Assembly (NCBI RefSeq): GCF_015097055.1
Contig: NZ_AP023366.1
Span: forward strand, 1,612,001 to 1,676,000
Length of the DNA stretch: 64,000 bases
Reading direction: 5' to 3'
Origin: Effusibacillus dendaii
GTDB lineage: Bacteria; Bacillota; Bacilli; Tumebacillales; Effusibacillaceae
Shown here: positions 15,286 through 23,977 of the stretch, piece by piece
Numbering within the stretch: the stretch's first letter is position 1
Layout: every line of letters begins with the position of its first letter
The notes under the pieces: generated by a model
Seen by the model: the letters and a program-made list of their open reading frames with translations, nothing else
The model's database searches: none
Told to the model about the DNA's origin: nothing
Translations under genes and position numbers: made by a program

Positions 15286-16140
15286 AAGAGAAGCCTGCTG
15301 CTCTCCCATCTCCTTGCTCCGCTCGGCTGCCCGACTGATCGTCCGTTCGATCAATTCTTTAAAATCAGCCTCTTCCAATGCGCGAATTCCCGCCATCGTG
15401 GTTCCGTTTGGCGATGTTACCTGACGGCGCAGTTCACGCGCGTCAAGTCCGGTTTCCTGCAGCATTTTGGCAGCGCCTGTCATCGTCTGCAGGACAAGCG
15501 TGCGGGCAGTTTCAGGCGACAATCCCATCGATTCGGCCGCCTGCTGCATCGCTTCCACCATATAGTAAAAATAGGCCGGGCCGCTGCCAGATACCCCTGT
15601 CACCACATCCATCTTCGATTCTTCTACCACAGACACGGTGCCCAACAGGGAGAGAATTTCTTGCGACAGCCGTTTTGCTTCTTCCGTGCAATATTGGCCA
15701 AATGCAACGGCAGTGGCAGATTGCAGGACGGCACAGGCGGTGTTTGGCATTGCCCGAACCACCTGTGGCCTTCCTCCCAGCACCGATTCCATCAAGGGTA
15801 TCGAAATGCCTGCCGCAACTGACAGGATAACCGGATTGCCGATTTTGCCAACCAATGTTTCCAATGTGTTCGCCACATCATACGGTTTGCAGGCCACCAA
15901 AATCACGTCGGCTGCCGCCAGTTCCCGCACCTTTGCATGGGTATCGGCACCTTCCACCGTACGGACACCATACAGTTTATTTAATTGCTGCAGCCGATCC
16001 GAATGGCTGCGATTTGTCACGCAGATTTGCGAAGGATCAACCGCATTTGCATGAATCAAACCACGGATGATCGCTTCCGCCATGGATCCGGCTCCTACCG
16101 ATAAAATCCGTTTGCCGTGCAAAATCGAATTCCCTTCCAT
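15265..16140 (-). CDS. proC: Pyrroline-5-carboxylate reductase
   Basis: ProC carries out the last proline step, reduction of pyrroline-5-carboxylate with NAD(P)H. The 291-residue protein has the Rossmann motif SVGAGSMAEAIIRGL near the N-terminus and the ProC signature region VTGVSGSGPAYFYYMVEAM (about residues 170-190), then LVLQTMTGAAKML and TSPNGTTMAGIRALE. ATG at 16140 has AGGGGGCG at a good distance; the ATG two codons earlier is too close. The last five codons (VDRKL) come from the dispersed repeat. It lies 34 bp behind proA in the proB-proA-proC operon. Confidence 0.94.
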   Translation of the reverse strand: MEGNSILHGKRILSVGAGSMAEAIIRGLIHANAVDPSQICVTNRSHSDRLQQLNKLYGVRTVEGADTHAKVRELAAADVILVACKPYDVANTLETLVGKIGNPVILSVAAGISIPLMESVLGGRPQVVRAMPNTACAVLQSATAVAFGQYCTEEAKRLSQEILSLLGTVSVVEESKMDVVTGVSGSGPAYFYYMVEAMQQAAESMGLSPETARTLVLQTMTGAAKMLQETGLDARELRRQVTSPNGTTMAGIRALEEADFKELIERTISRAAERSKEMGEQQASLLVDRKL

Positions 16141-16174
16141 ACACATCGCCCCCTGCCCCGTTAATTCAAATCGG

Positions 16175-17473
16175 CTATTGCCGGATCTGTCCGCTGCCTT
16201 TGATGATATATTTGTAACTGGTCATTTCACGCAGCCCCATCGGTCCCCGCGCATGCAGCTTTTGCGTAGAAATGCCGATTTCCGCCCCGAACCCGAATTC
16301 GAATCCGTCTGTGAAACGGGTCGACGCATTATGATAGACGGCTGCCGCATCGATTTCCGCCAAAAACCTGTCAGCCGCAGCCGAGTCTGTCGTCACGATC
16401 GCTTCGGAATGGCGCGTGCCGTATGTTTCAATATGCTCAATCGCCGCATCCAGACTGTCTACCACCCGCACCGCCAAGATCAGATCGAGAAACTCCGTTG
16501 CATAGTCTTCCACGCTTGCAGGAAGGACATTTTCCGCCCTGGCATCCTGCAAAATCGACCGGGTGCGCTCGCATCCCCTGACTTCCACACCCCGATCGCG
16601 CAGACTGCGAATGATGGAAGGCAGCCAATCATTTGCAACCGATTCATGTACCAAGAGCGTTTCCATCGCATTACAGACAGAAGGACGCTGCGTTTTTGCA
16701 TTGATTACAATCGCGGTCGCCATTTCCAGATCCGCCTTGGCGTCCACATACACGTGACAATTGCCGACACCCGTTTCGATCACGGGCACCAGCGAATTTT
16801 CCACCACCCGCTGGATCAGACCGGCTCCGCCGCGCGGGATCACCAGATCCACCTTGCCTTTTGCCCGGATTAAGATGTCCACCGACTCCCGTTCGGTGCG
16901 CTCAATCAATTGAATCGCATCCGCCGGCACCTTGCTTTTCCGCAATCCGTCCCGCAGCGCATTAACCAACGCCTGATTGGAACGAAGCGCTTCGCTGCCG
17001 CCCCGCAGCACGACCGCATTGCCTGTTTTTAGCGCCAATCCGGCCGCATCCACCGTGACATTCGGACGAGATTCGTAAATCATCGCTATGACGCCAAACG
17101 GTACGCGGACTTTTTCAATCCATAAGCCGTCCGGCCGCTCAATCGTCTCCAGTGTCTCCCCGACCGGATCCGGTAAACCGGCCACCTGTTTGAGTCCTTC
17201 CATAATATCGAGCAGCCGTTTTTCAGTCAGGGTCAGGCGATCAATCCGTGCTTCCGGGGTCCCCGATTTTCGCGCTTCCTGTACATCCTCCTGATTGGCG
17301 CGGTAAATCAGGTCACGCTGCTCCCAAAGCGATTCCGCCATTGCCTGAAGAGCCCGGTTTTTGTCCTCTGCGGACAATACGCCAAGCGTTCGAACCGTCT
17401 TTTTGGCTGCCTGAATTTTGCCCCATACTTCGTCCTGCAAACTGCTTCTTGTCTGCGTGTCGATTTGACTCAT
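16175..17473 (-). CDS. proA: Glutamate-5-semialdehyde dehydrogenase (gamma-glutamyl phosphate reductase)
   Basis: ProA reduces gamma-glutamyl phosphate to glutamate semialdehyde with NADPH. The 432-residue protein shows VPFGVIAMIYESRPNVTVDA, the catalytic Cys region NAKTQRPSVCNAMETLLVH (about residue 275), GRGPMG-like ARGPMGLREMTSYK near the end, and EFGFGAEIGISTQ. Length is normal. Its start overlaps the proB stop by four bases (ATGA), so translation is coupled. The operon is controlled by the proline T-box at 18602-18888. Confidence 0.95.
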   Translation of the reverse strand: MSQIDTQTRSSLQDEVWGKIQAAKKTVRTLGVLSAEDKNRALQAMAESLWEQRDLIYRANQEDVQEARKSGTPEARIDRLTLTEKRLLDIMEGLKQVAGLPDPVGETLETIERPDGLWIEKVRVPFGVIAMIYESRPNVTVDAAGLALKTGNAVVLRGGSEALRSNQALVNALRDGLRKSKVPADAIQLIERTERESVDILIRAKGKVDLVIPRGGAGLIQRVVENSLVPVIETGVGNCHVYVDAKADLEMATAIVINAKTQRPSVCNAMETLLVHESVANDWLPSIIRSLRDRGVEVRGCERTRSILQDARAENVLPASVEDYATEFLDLILAVRVVDSLDAAIEHIETYGTRHSEAIVTTDSAAADRFLAEIDAAAVYHNASTRFTDGFEFGFGAEIGISTQKLHARGPMGLREMTSYKYIIKGSGQIRQ

Positions 17474-18576
17474 ACCTGGCTCCCCTCCTGAACTTGCACC
17501 ACCATTTCGTTGCGGTGAATCACTTCATGGATGTTCCGCAGCTTCTCTCCCATCTGCCGGCGCTCCAACAGCAGCCGCAAATCCCGGTCGGAAAAGCTGA
17601 CCACCCCTTTTCCAATCAAAAGCCCTTCTTCCGTCACCATTTCTACAATCGATCCTTCTTGAAAATCTCCTTCGACTTCCCTAATCCCTTGAATTAACAA
17701 ACTGCCAGCCCGTTCCAGCAGCGCTTTTGCCGCACCCGGATCGATGATCAGCCTGCCTTCCGGTCTTGGACCGTAAGCAATCCACGATTTCTTGCTGGAA
17801 AGACGCTGTTGGGAATGAAACCGCGTACCCATCGATTCCCCGGCCAAAATCCGTTTCAGCACATCCGGCTCCGAGCTGGAGGCGACCACCACATCAACAC
17901 CCGAGTCAACGGCGATTCTTGCCGCCATCAGCTTGGTGCGCATGCCGCCTGTACCGACCGCGCTGCCGCTGCCGCCAGCCAATTCCATCAAGTCGGGCGT
18001 AATTTCCCAAACGTCTGGAATCCGGGTGGCATTCGGATCCGTTTTGGGGTTGGCCGTATACAATCCGTCAATGTCGGTCAACAGAACCAGCAGATCGGCC
18101 TCCGTGACAAGCGCCACCAATCCGCCCAACGTGTCATTATCGCCAAACCGGATTTCCTCCACCGTTACCGTGTCGTTTTCATTCACAATCGGCAGAATTC
18201 CATGATGCAAAAGTGTTTCGGTCGTGTTCCGGGTATGGATAAAACGCTTGCGATCTTCCATGTCAGAACGGGTAAGCAGGAGCTGCGCGGTAACAATCCC
18301 GTGCGGCGCAAACAGTTTTTGATACAACTCGATCAAAAGCCCTTGTCCGACAGCCGCCGCCGCCTGTTTCTCCGGCATCGTAATGTACGGTCGCGGCCAC
18401 CCTAACCGTCCCAAACCGGCCGCAACCGCACCGGATGACACCAGAATCAGTTGGCAGTCTGTGTCTTTTTGCAATTCTGCAATCTGATCGACCAGCCGCG
18501 ACATCTTTGCGGGAGACAGTTGCCCCGATTCGTCTGTCAAGCTGCTGGAACCGATTTTGACAACAATTCGTTTCAT
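17470..18576 (-). CDS. proB: Glutamate 5-kinase
   Basis: ProB phosphorylates glutamate, the committed and usually proline-inhibited step. The 368-residue protein starts MKRIVVKIGSSSLTDE and has VSSGAVAAGL, NENDTVTVEEIRFGDNDTLG (substrate and ATP sites) and GTGGMRTKLMAA. A C-terminal PUA domain begins at about residue 275. Start 18576 is preceded by GGTGGAG at nine bases; an in-frame ATG at 18582 is closer to it. It is the first gene of proBAC, under a Pro-specific T-box. Confidence 0.95.
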   Translation of the reverse strand: MKRIVVKIGSSSLTDESGQLSPAKMSRLVDQIAELQKDTDCQLILVSSGAVAAGLGRLGWPRPYITMPEKQAAAAVGQGLLIELYQKLFAPHGIVTAQLLLTRSDMEDRKRFIHTRNTTETLLHHGILPIVNENDTVTVEEIRFGDNDTLGGLVALVTEADLLVLLTDIDGLYTANPKTDPNATRIPDVWEITPDLMELAGGSGSAVGTGGMRTKLMAARIAVDSGVDVVVASSSEPDVLKRILAGESMGTRFHSQQRLSSKKSWIAYGPRPEGRLIIDPGAAKALLERAGSLLIQGIREVEGDFQEGSIVEMVTEEGLLIGKGVVSFSDRDLRLLLERRQMGEKLRNIHEVIHRNEMVVQVQEGSQV

Positions 18577-18601
18577 TCTCATATTCTCCACCAACCTGCG
18601 G

Positions 18602-18888
18602 AAACTCTAAAGAAAAACAAAAAGCCCTTCGCCCCAGAAGGACGAAAGGCATCTTTCGCGGTACCACCTTCATTGATACGCCGCCGTTTCCACACGTAAA
18701 ACGCTTCTGCAACGCGACATACCCACTCAATCCGAATAACGGTCGGCAGCCGTCCTGCTTTTCACAGGAATGTTCAGGAGCCGGTTTCGGTCTGATTTCC
18801 GGCGGAATCTTGCAGCCGATGGATTCCGCTCTCTGCCCGTTCCTACAGACGTACTCTCTCCATCATCACAACGTATAGCTTATTGTTC
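18602..18888 (-). promoter_or_regulatory. Proline-specific T-box leader of proBAC
   Basis: On the minus strand the leader has an AGAGA motif before a GCGGAATC/GATTCCGC stem, a specifier region CCTGAAC with codon CCT (18776-18778), and the T-box core AAGGTGGTACCGCG (18657-18670). A terminator follows (GCCTTTCGTCC / GGGGCGAAGGGC, then TTTTT, about 18621-18651). Uncharged tRNA-Pro should stabilise the antiterminator and turn on proline synthesis. The CCT specifier agrees with the downstream genes. Confidence 0.92.
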
Positions 18889-18893
18889 TTTAT

Positions 18894-18922
18894 ACTATAG
18901 CGAAAACAGGAAAAAGTGTCAA
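18894..18922 (-). promoter_or_regulatory. Sigma-A promoter of the proBAC leader
   Basis: Minus-strand -35 TTGACA (18917-18922), 17-bp spacer, -10 TATAGT (18894-18899). The TGA stop of the upstream oxidase gene (18919-18921) lies inside the -35 hexamer. Confidence 0.8.
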
Positions 18923-20286
18923 ATCGCCGGAATCAATTTTCCGGGGTTCAAAATGCCGTTCGGATCAAACGATTTTTTGATGGCAGCCATCAAATCAAGC
19001 GCATCTCCATGTTCTTGCCGCTGATACTTCATTTTCCCGACACCCACTCCATGCTCGCCGGTGCAGGTACCGCCGCGGCTCAATGCATACTCGACTATCG
19101 AAGCGTTCACATGCTCGGTACGTTTGACATCGTCCGGATTGTTCGGATCCGTCATCAGGACCGCATGGTAATTGCCGTCTCCCACGTGACCCAGCACGGC
19201 GCCTTCTATCCCATATTCGTCCAGCATCTGGCGGGCATGTTCGATGGCCCCTGTCAGTTCCGTCAACGGCACCACCACGTCGGTCGACATCAGCTTTTTG
19301 CCGGGCGACGCTTTGATAAATGCGTAGGCCAAATTGTGACGCGCTTCCCAAAGTTGCGACCGCGCTTTTGAATCGGTTTCAAACTGGAATCCCTGACATC
19401 CTTCCTGCATCGCCAGTTCAGTCGCCGATTCCACATCCTGTTTTAAACCGGGTTCATTGCCATGAAACTCTAAAAAGAGGGTAGGGGCTTCCGGATAGTC
19501 AGTCCCGCTGAACCTGTTCACCTGCTTGATGGAGATCGCGTCAACCAGCTCTATGCGGGCCACCGGGATACCGGTCGAGATGATCGCAACGGCCGCATCG
19601 ACCGCATTTTTAACAGAGGGAAAAGTCGCCCTGGCCGCCATGGTAGCTTCCGGAATGCCATATACGCGCAGCGTCAACTCGGTGAACACGCCCAGTGTCC
19701 CTTCCGACCCGACAAACAAGCCGGTCAGGTTGTAGCCGGAGGAAGACTTGGCTGACAGTCCGCCGGTATGTATGATCCTGCCGTCTGCCAACACCACTTC
19801 CAGATCACGCACCTGGTCTCTCATCACACCGTAACGAACCGCAGTCGTACCGCTGGCGTTGGTGGCCGCCATCCCTCCCAGCGTAGCATCCGCACCCGGA
19901 TCCACCGAGAAAAACAAACCGTGTTTGCTTAATTCTTTGTTCAGCTGTGTTCGCAGCACACCCGGCTGCACCCGCACCAGCATGTCGCGCGGCCGGATCT
20001 CAAGGATCCGATTCATCAACTGAAAGTCAAGCGTAATTCCGCCGCGATAGGGGATCACATGTCCCTCCAGGCTGCTGCCGACGCCAAACGGAACCACAGG
20101 AATCTGATGCTTGTTGGCAAACTGCAGCACTTTGCTTACATCTTCCCTGCTTTTCGGGAACACCACTACATCGGGCAAATGCGGCGCATGATACGATTCG
20201 TCCCGGCTGTGCTGCTCCAATACGGTTTGATTAACAGTTACCTGATCATCCGGCAAAAACCCACGCAGTTCTTTCAACAGATCCAT
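18919..20286 (-). CDS. GlcD/LDH-D-type FAD-linked oxidase
   Basis: The 455-residue protein belongs to the vanillyl-alcohol-oxidase flavoprotein family (GlcD glycolate oxidase subunit, D-lactate dehydrogenase). The FAD domain shows VVPFGVGSSLEGHV, VDPGADATLGGMAATNASGT and VGSEGTLGVFTELTL. The C-terminal part has VLGHVGDGNYHAV and the family end CTGEHGVGVGKMKY. It oxidises a 2-hydroxy acid such as glycolate or D-lactate; which one cannot be told. glcE/glcF partners are not adjacent. Start 20286 has AGGGGGG upstream; a longer in-frame start is unlikely. Confidence 0.85.
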   Translation of the reverse strand: MDLLKELRGFLPDDQVTVNQTVLEQHSRDESYHAPHLPDVVVFPKSREDVSKVLQFANKHQIPVVPFGVGSSLEGHVIPYRGGITLDFQLMNRILEIRPRDMLVRVQPGVLRTQLNKELSKHGLFFSVDPGADATLGGMAATNASGTTAVRYGVMRDQVRDLEVVLADGRIIHTGGLSAKSSSGYNLTGLFVGSEGTLGVFTELTLRVYGIPEATMAARATFPSVKNAVDAAVAIISTGIPVARIELVDAISIKQVNRFSGTDYPEAPTLFLEFHGNEPGLKQDVESATELAMQEGCQGFQFETDSKARSQLWEARHNLAYAFIKASPGKKLMSTDVVVPLTELTGAIEHARQMLDEYGIEGAVLGHVGDGNYHAVLMTDPNNPDDVKRTEHVNASIVEYALSRGGTCTGEHGVGVGKMKYQRQEHGDALDLMAAIKKSFDPNGILNPGKLIPAI

Positions 20287-20297
20287 CCTGAACCCCC

Positions 20298-20513
20298 CTA
20301 AATTCTTACAATCAACCCTTCGGTCTTCTGGCGATTCCATTCTGCTTCCGATGCGAAAGACGGTTTCGCATCCCAGCGGTCATTGATTCCGTACAGATGA
20401 ACGGCTGCCGCCATGGTTACGCAGGCCACAAACGAATCGGCCGCATCCTGCGAGACAGCTTGCAGCAAGCGGACAGGCAGTCTGACCTTCAAACACGGAT
20501 GCGCCTGGTGCAT
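20298..20513 (-). CDS. Small hypothetical protein between rmuC and the FAD oxidase
   Basis: A 71-residue reading on the same strand as its neighbours begins 15 bp after the rmuC stop and ends in the ribosome binding region of the oxidase gene. AAGGTGATGCAGG precedes the ATG. It resembles no family I know and has no membrane segment. It fills an otherwise empty gap in an operon-like array, which supports it, but it may be spurious. Confidence 0.4.
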   Translation of the reverse strand: MHQAHPCLKVRLPVRLLQAVSQDAADSFVACVTMAAAVHLYGINDRWDAKPSFASEAEWNRQKTEGLIVRI

Positions 20514-20527
20514 CCTGCATCACCTTG

Positions 20528-21955
20528 TCAATCCATTCCCACTGCATTCAATTCGTCTGCATCCGCTTCCAGCCGTTCCATATCTGGCAGCAATCGCGTT
20601 GCTTCCGCCGTCGGCAGCTCCTCCACCGTACGCAGTTTGCGTTCAATCGCACGCGTTCGGACCGCTGCCGTATCAATCGTTTTGCTGGCCTCCTGCAATT
20701 TCTTCTGTGTTTTCTCCAAGACATCGCCAAACTTGCCGAATTCGGTCTTAACCGCACCAAGCAGCTGCCACACTTCGCCCGACCGTTTTTGGATCGCAAG
20801 TGTGCGGAATCCCATCTGAAGGCTGTTCAACAGCGCCGTTAACGTCGTAGGTCCCGTAATCACGACCCGATATTCTTTCTGCAAACTCTCCCATAGACCC
20901 GATTTCCGCAGCACTTCTGCAAACAGTCCTTCAATCGGCAGGAACATGATTGCAAAATCGGTCGTGTGCGGCGGCTCGATGTACTTTTCGCGAATCGATT
21001 TCGCTTCCAGCCGGATGCGCGCTTCCAACTGTTTGGCTGCATCATTCAGCGCCTGCAGATTGCCTTCCTCCTGAGCATCCAGCAGCCGTTGATAATCTTC
21101 CAGCGGAAACTTCGAGTCAATCGGCAGCCAAACCTGCGAGCGATCTCCGTCAGGCCCCGGCAATTTGACGGCAAATTCAACCCGATCGCCGCTGTTAGGC
21201 CGGGTCGCCACATTTTTCTCGTACTGCTCGACTGTCAAAATCTGCTCCAGCAGATTTTCCAACTGAATCTCGCCCAGAATCCCCCGCGTTTTGACGTTTG
21301 ACAGCACTTTTTTCAGGTCGCCTACACCCGATGCCAGATTTTTCATTTCGCCCAATCCGTTGTGCACCTGTTCCAGCCGCTCGCTGACCAATTTGAACGA
21401 TTCGCCCAAGCGTTGTTCCAACGTGGCATGGAGTTTCTCGTCAACCGTCACACGCATCTGTTCCAGCTTTTTGCTGTTGTCCTCCTGCAGCGCCGCCAGT
21501 TTCTGTTCGACCGTGCCGCGAATCGACTCCAGTTTCCGTTCGTTCATCTGTGTCAACTCATTCAACTGTTTGGCGAATCCGTCCAACAGATGTTTCTGCT
21601 GCGTGGACAGTTCGCCGATCGCTGCAATCGTGTTCTGATTCGCAGATTGCAGCCCGTTGCTCATCTGTGTTGCCATTTCGCCTACATTTGCCAGAACCGT
21701 TTTGGTAAAATGGGAAAACGCAGCGTTTTGCTCTTCCCGTCCCTGCTTGGCCGTCAAACCGGCTTCTTCCCGGTTTCTCGCGATTTCGTCCCGAACGGCC
21801 TTTTCCAATCGTTCCAGCCCTTTTTCCAGCAGCGCCAGACGGTTTTCCAACGGAACGGAAATGCCAGCCGCAGGTTTTCTCACCAACAATGTGATCAACA
21901 ATCCAATCCCGGCCAAACTTACCAGTAGAGATACGACCAACAGCGCGTCTGTCAT
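20528..21955 (-). CDS. rmuC: DNA recombination protein RmuC
   Basis: The 475-residue protein has an N-terminal membrane anchor (residues 4-25), a long coiled coil (about 35-190) and the RmuC nuclease-like domain with GILGEIQLENLLEQIL, VEFAVKLPGPDGD, VWLPIDSKFPLEDYQRL and FLPIEGLFAEVLR. RmuC limits inversions at short inverted repeats in E. coli; its nuclease activity is inferred from the PD-(D/E)XK-like fold. ATG at 21955 is preceded by GGGGGAC. The gene is followed closely by a small gene and the FAD oxidase. Confidence 0.93.
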   Translation of the reverse strand: MTDALLVVSLLVSLAGIGLLITLLVRKPAAGISVPLENRLALLEKGLERLEKAVRDEIARNREEAGLTAKQGREEQNAAFSHFTKTVLANVGEMATQMSNGLQSANQNTIAAIGELSTQQKHLLDGFAKQLNELTQMNERKLESIRGTVEQKLAALQEDNSKKLEQMRVTVDEKLHATLEQRLGESFKLVSERLEQVHNGLGEMKNLASGVGDLKKVLSNVKTRGILGEIQLENLLEQILTVEQYEKNVATRPNSGDRVEFAVKLPGPDGDRSQVWLPIDSKFPLEDYQRLLDAQEEGNLQALNDAAKQLEARIRLEAKSIREKYIEPPHTTDFAIMFLPIEGLFAEVLRKSGLWESLQKEYRVVITGPTTLTALLNSLQMGFRTLAIQKRSGEVWQLLGAVKTEFGKFGDVLEKTQKKLQEASKTIDTAAVRTRAIERKLRTVEELPTAEATRLLPDMERLEADADELNAVGMD

Positions 21956-21997
21956 ATTGTATGTCCCCCGTTACAAATTTGTTGCCATGATGTCCTG

Positions 21998-22861
21998 TTA
22001 CTCACGCACCAACAAATTGACCAGCGCGTCAATCGCCGGATTTTGCCGTTTGATCGTCAAATAGGTCAAATAAAAGCCGCGTGTCTCCGGCAGTGACGCC
22101 AACACTTTGACGCGCCCATGCTTTGTGGCAGGCAGAGCGGCGAGGTCGGAGATAATCGAATATCCAATCCCCGCTTCCACCATCGAAATCACCGCTTCCG
22201 TACTGTCTACTTCCGCCACGGAACGTAATTCATCAACAGAACCGCCCCATTTTTGCAGCGCTTCTTTCGCCGCTTCCCAGGTACCGGACCCCGACTGCCG
22301 GAAAATAAACGGCAGATTTTTTATATCGCCGAATCCGTCCACTTCATCGCTGTCGGCCGGTCCGATCATCACCATATGGTCTTCGCCGATCAGATGGGAA
22401 ACAAACGGATCCCCCTTCGGCTCCACCCCGACAATGCCGATTTCCAGCTTCCCATCCCGCAGCAGATGCAATACCTCCTCCGAGCTGTTTACAGAGATAC
22501 GAAATTCGACACGCGGATAACGTTTGCGAAACTCACCGAAAAATGCGGGCAGCAGATACGAGCCGGGAATGGTACTGGTTCCAATCCGCAGCAATCCGCT
22601 CAATTCTCCCTGCATCGAACGGCATTCGTCGACCAGCTGCTGCCAATCGCGCATCAGTTCCTTTCCTTTTTGATACACGAACCGTCCCGCCTCCGTCGGC
22701 TCGATCGATTCCCGGTGCAGGAGCACAACGCCGAGCTCTTCCTCCAGCGTTTTGATCTGCTTGCTGACCGCCGGTTGACTGACATCAAGCAGTTCCGCGA
22801 CAACCGAAAAGTTTTTGTGTTCCACTACCATCATAAAAGTCCGGATTCGCTTTAAGTTCAT
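21998..22861 (-). CDS. LysR-family transcriptional regulator
   Basis: The 287-residue protein has an N-terminal winged helix-turn-helix (MNLKRIRTFMMVVEHKNFSV through QPAVSKQIKTLEEELGVVLL) and a periplasmic-binding-like effector domain (about residues 90-287). It resembles the CysL/selenium-metabolism-type LysR proteins. Start 22861 is the usual LysR start; AAGGATG lies upstream. Effector and targets are unknown. It sits between rmuC and a quinone oxidoreductase gene, all on the minus strand, with no divergent partner. Confidence 0.85.
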   Translation of the reverse strand: MNLKRIRTFMMVVEHKNFSVVAELLDVSQPAVSKQIKTLEEELGVVLLHRESIEPTEAGRFVYQKGKELMRDWQQLVDECRSMQGELSGLLRIGTSTIPGSYLLPAFFGEFRKRYPRVEFRISVNSSEEVLHLLRDGKLEIGIVGVEPKGDPFVSHLIGEDHMVMIGPADSDEVDGFGDIKNLPFIFRQSGSGTWEAAKEALQKWGGSVDELRSVAEVDSTEAVISMVEAGIGYSIISDLAALPATKHGRVKVLASLPETRGFYLTYLTIKRQNPAIDALVNLLVRE

Positions 22862-22907
22862 CAGATTCGCATCCTTCAATTTCTTGTCGATTCATGATCG
22901 GTTTACT

Positions 22908-23885
22908 TTAAGGCAAAAGCAAGATTTTCCCCTTATTCTTCCGCTGTTCAATCACCTGTTGAGCGGCGGCCGCCTCTTTGAGAGGAAACTTGTTATCAAT
23001 ATACATCTGCAGCTTGCCTTCCGCCAGCAGACGCAGGATGGCCTCCGCCGAATCACGCAGCACAGCGGGACGATAGCGCCGGTTTGTACCCATGCTATAG
23101 CCCAGTACGCACCGGCTGCTGGCATGCAGCGCAGTTGTCTGAACCGTCCCCGGCTGTCCGCTAAAATGGCCAAACACCGCAATTCGACCGAAAGTCGCCA
23201 AACAGCTTAATCCCCGCTCAAACACGTCACCCGCCACCGAATCAAGAATGACGTCGACCCCTTTGCCGTCGGTCAGTTCCAATGCCCGTTTTGCAAAATC
23301 TTCCGTCCGATAATTGATCACATAATCCGCACCGACACGCTTTGCAAAATCGGCTTTTTCCTCACTGCCTACAGTGCCGATGATTTTGCCGGCGCCAAAA
23401 ATCTTCGCCAATTGGATCGCCGTCGTGCCAATGCCGCCAGCCGCCGCATGAATGAGCACCGTCTCACCCGGTCGGATGCGGGTCAGTTCATGCAGCAAAT
23501 TGTAAGAGGTGATGGAAATTGTCGGACAGGCCGCCGCCGTTTCGAAATCAACCGCATCCGGCAGTTTGTAAGTCAACACGGTCTGCGCAATCGTATATTC
23601 GGAGTACGAACCCGTCTCCGGAAATGCAATCACCCGCTGTCCAACGGCAAATTCTTCTACACCCGGTCCCACTGCTTCGATTGTGCCTGCCACGTCCAAC
23701 CCGGGAACGAAGGGAGGCTGCCCCGCCCCGTGATAATGCCCTTCCCGTGATTTGATGTCAGCAAAATTGATTCCGATTGCCGCCGTTTTAATCAGCACCT
23801 GGTTCGGCCCCGGCTGCGGAACAGGCAATTTTTGATATTCCAATACTTCCGGCCCGCCAAACTTGGTAATCACAACTCCGTTCAT
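22908..23885 (-). CDS. Zinc-free quinone oxidoreductase / MDR alcohol dehydrogenase family
   Basis: The 325-residue medium-chain dehydrogenase starts MNGVVITKFGGPEVLEY. It has the NAD(P)H loop VLIHAAAGGIGTTAIQLAK (about residues 150-168), the GQRVIAF segment and a YGxG-free substrate region. Zinc ligands of alcohol dehydrogenases are absent, placing it with NADPH:quinone reductases. Start 23885 has GGAGGAGATGG just upstream; a long upstream in-frame extension is not credible. Substrate unknown. Confidence 0.85.
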   Translation of the reverse strand: MNGVVITKFGGPEVLEYQKLPVPQPGPNQVLIKTAAIGINFADIKSREGHYHGAGQPPFVPGLDVAGTIEAVGPGVEEFAVGQRVIAFPETGSYSEYTIAQTVLTYKLPDAVDFETAAACPTISITSYNLLHELTRIRPGETVLIHAAAGGIGTTAIQLAKIFGAGKIIGTVGSEEKADFAKRVGADYVINYRTEDFAKRALELTDGKGVDVILDSVAGDVFERGLSCLATFGRIAVFGHFSGQPGTVQTTALHASSRCVLGYSMGTNRRYRPAVLRDSAEAILRLLAEGKLQMYIDNKFPLKEAAAAQQVIEQRKNKGKILLLP

Positions 23886-23977
23886 TCCATCTCCTCCGTA
23901 TGTGAAAACAGATTTTTCAAAACTTGCAATTTTTTCTATGGTACATCCTTCCAAATCAGATTGGCAAGTAACCGGTT

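Noticed and set aside
21970-21985. 14-base match (GTTACAAATTTGTT) to the repeat array near 5912
   Set aside because: AT-rich and isolated, without the 11-bp periodic units; probably chance.
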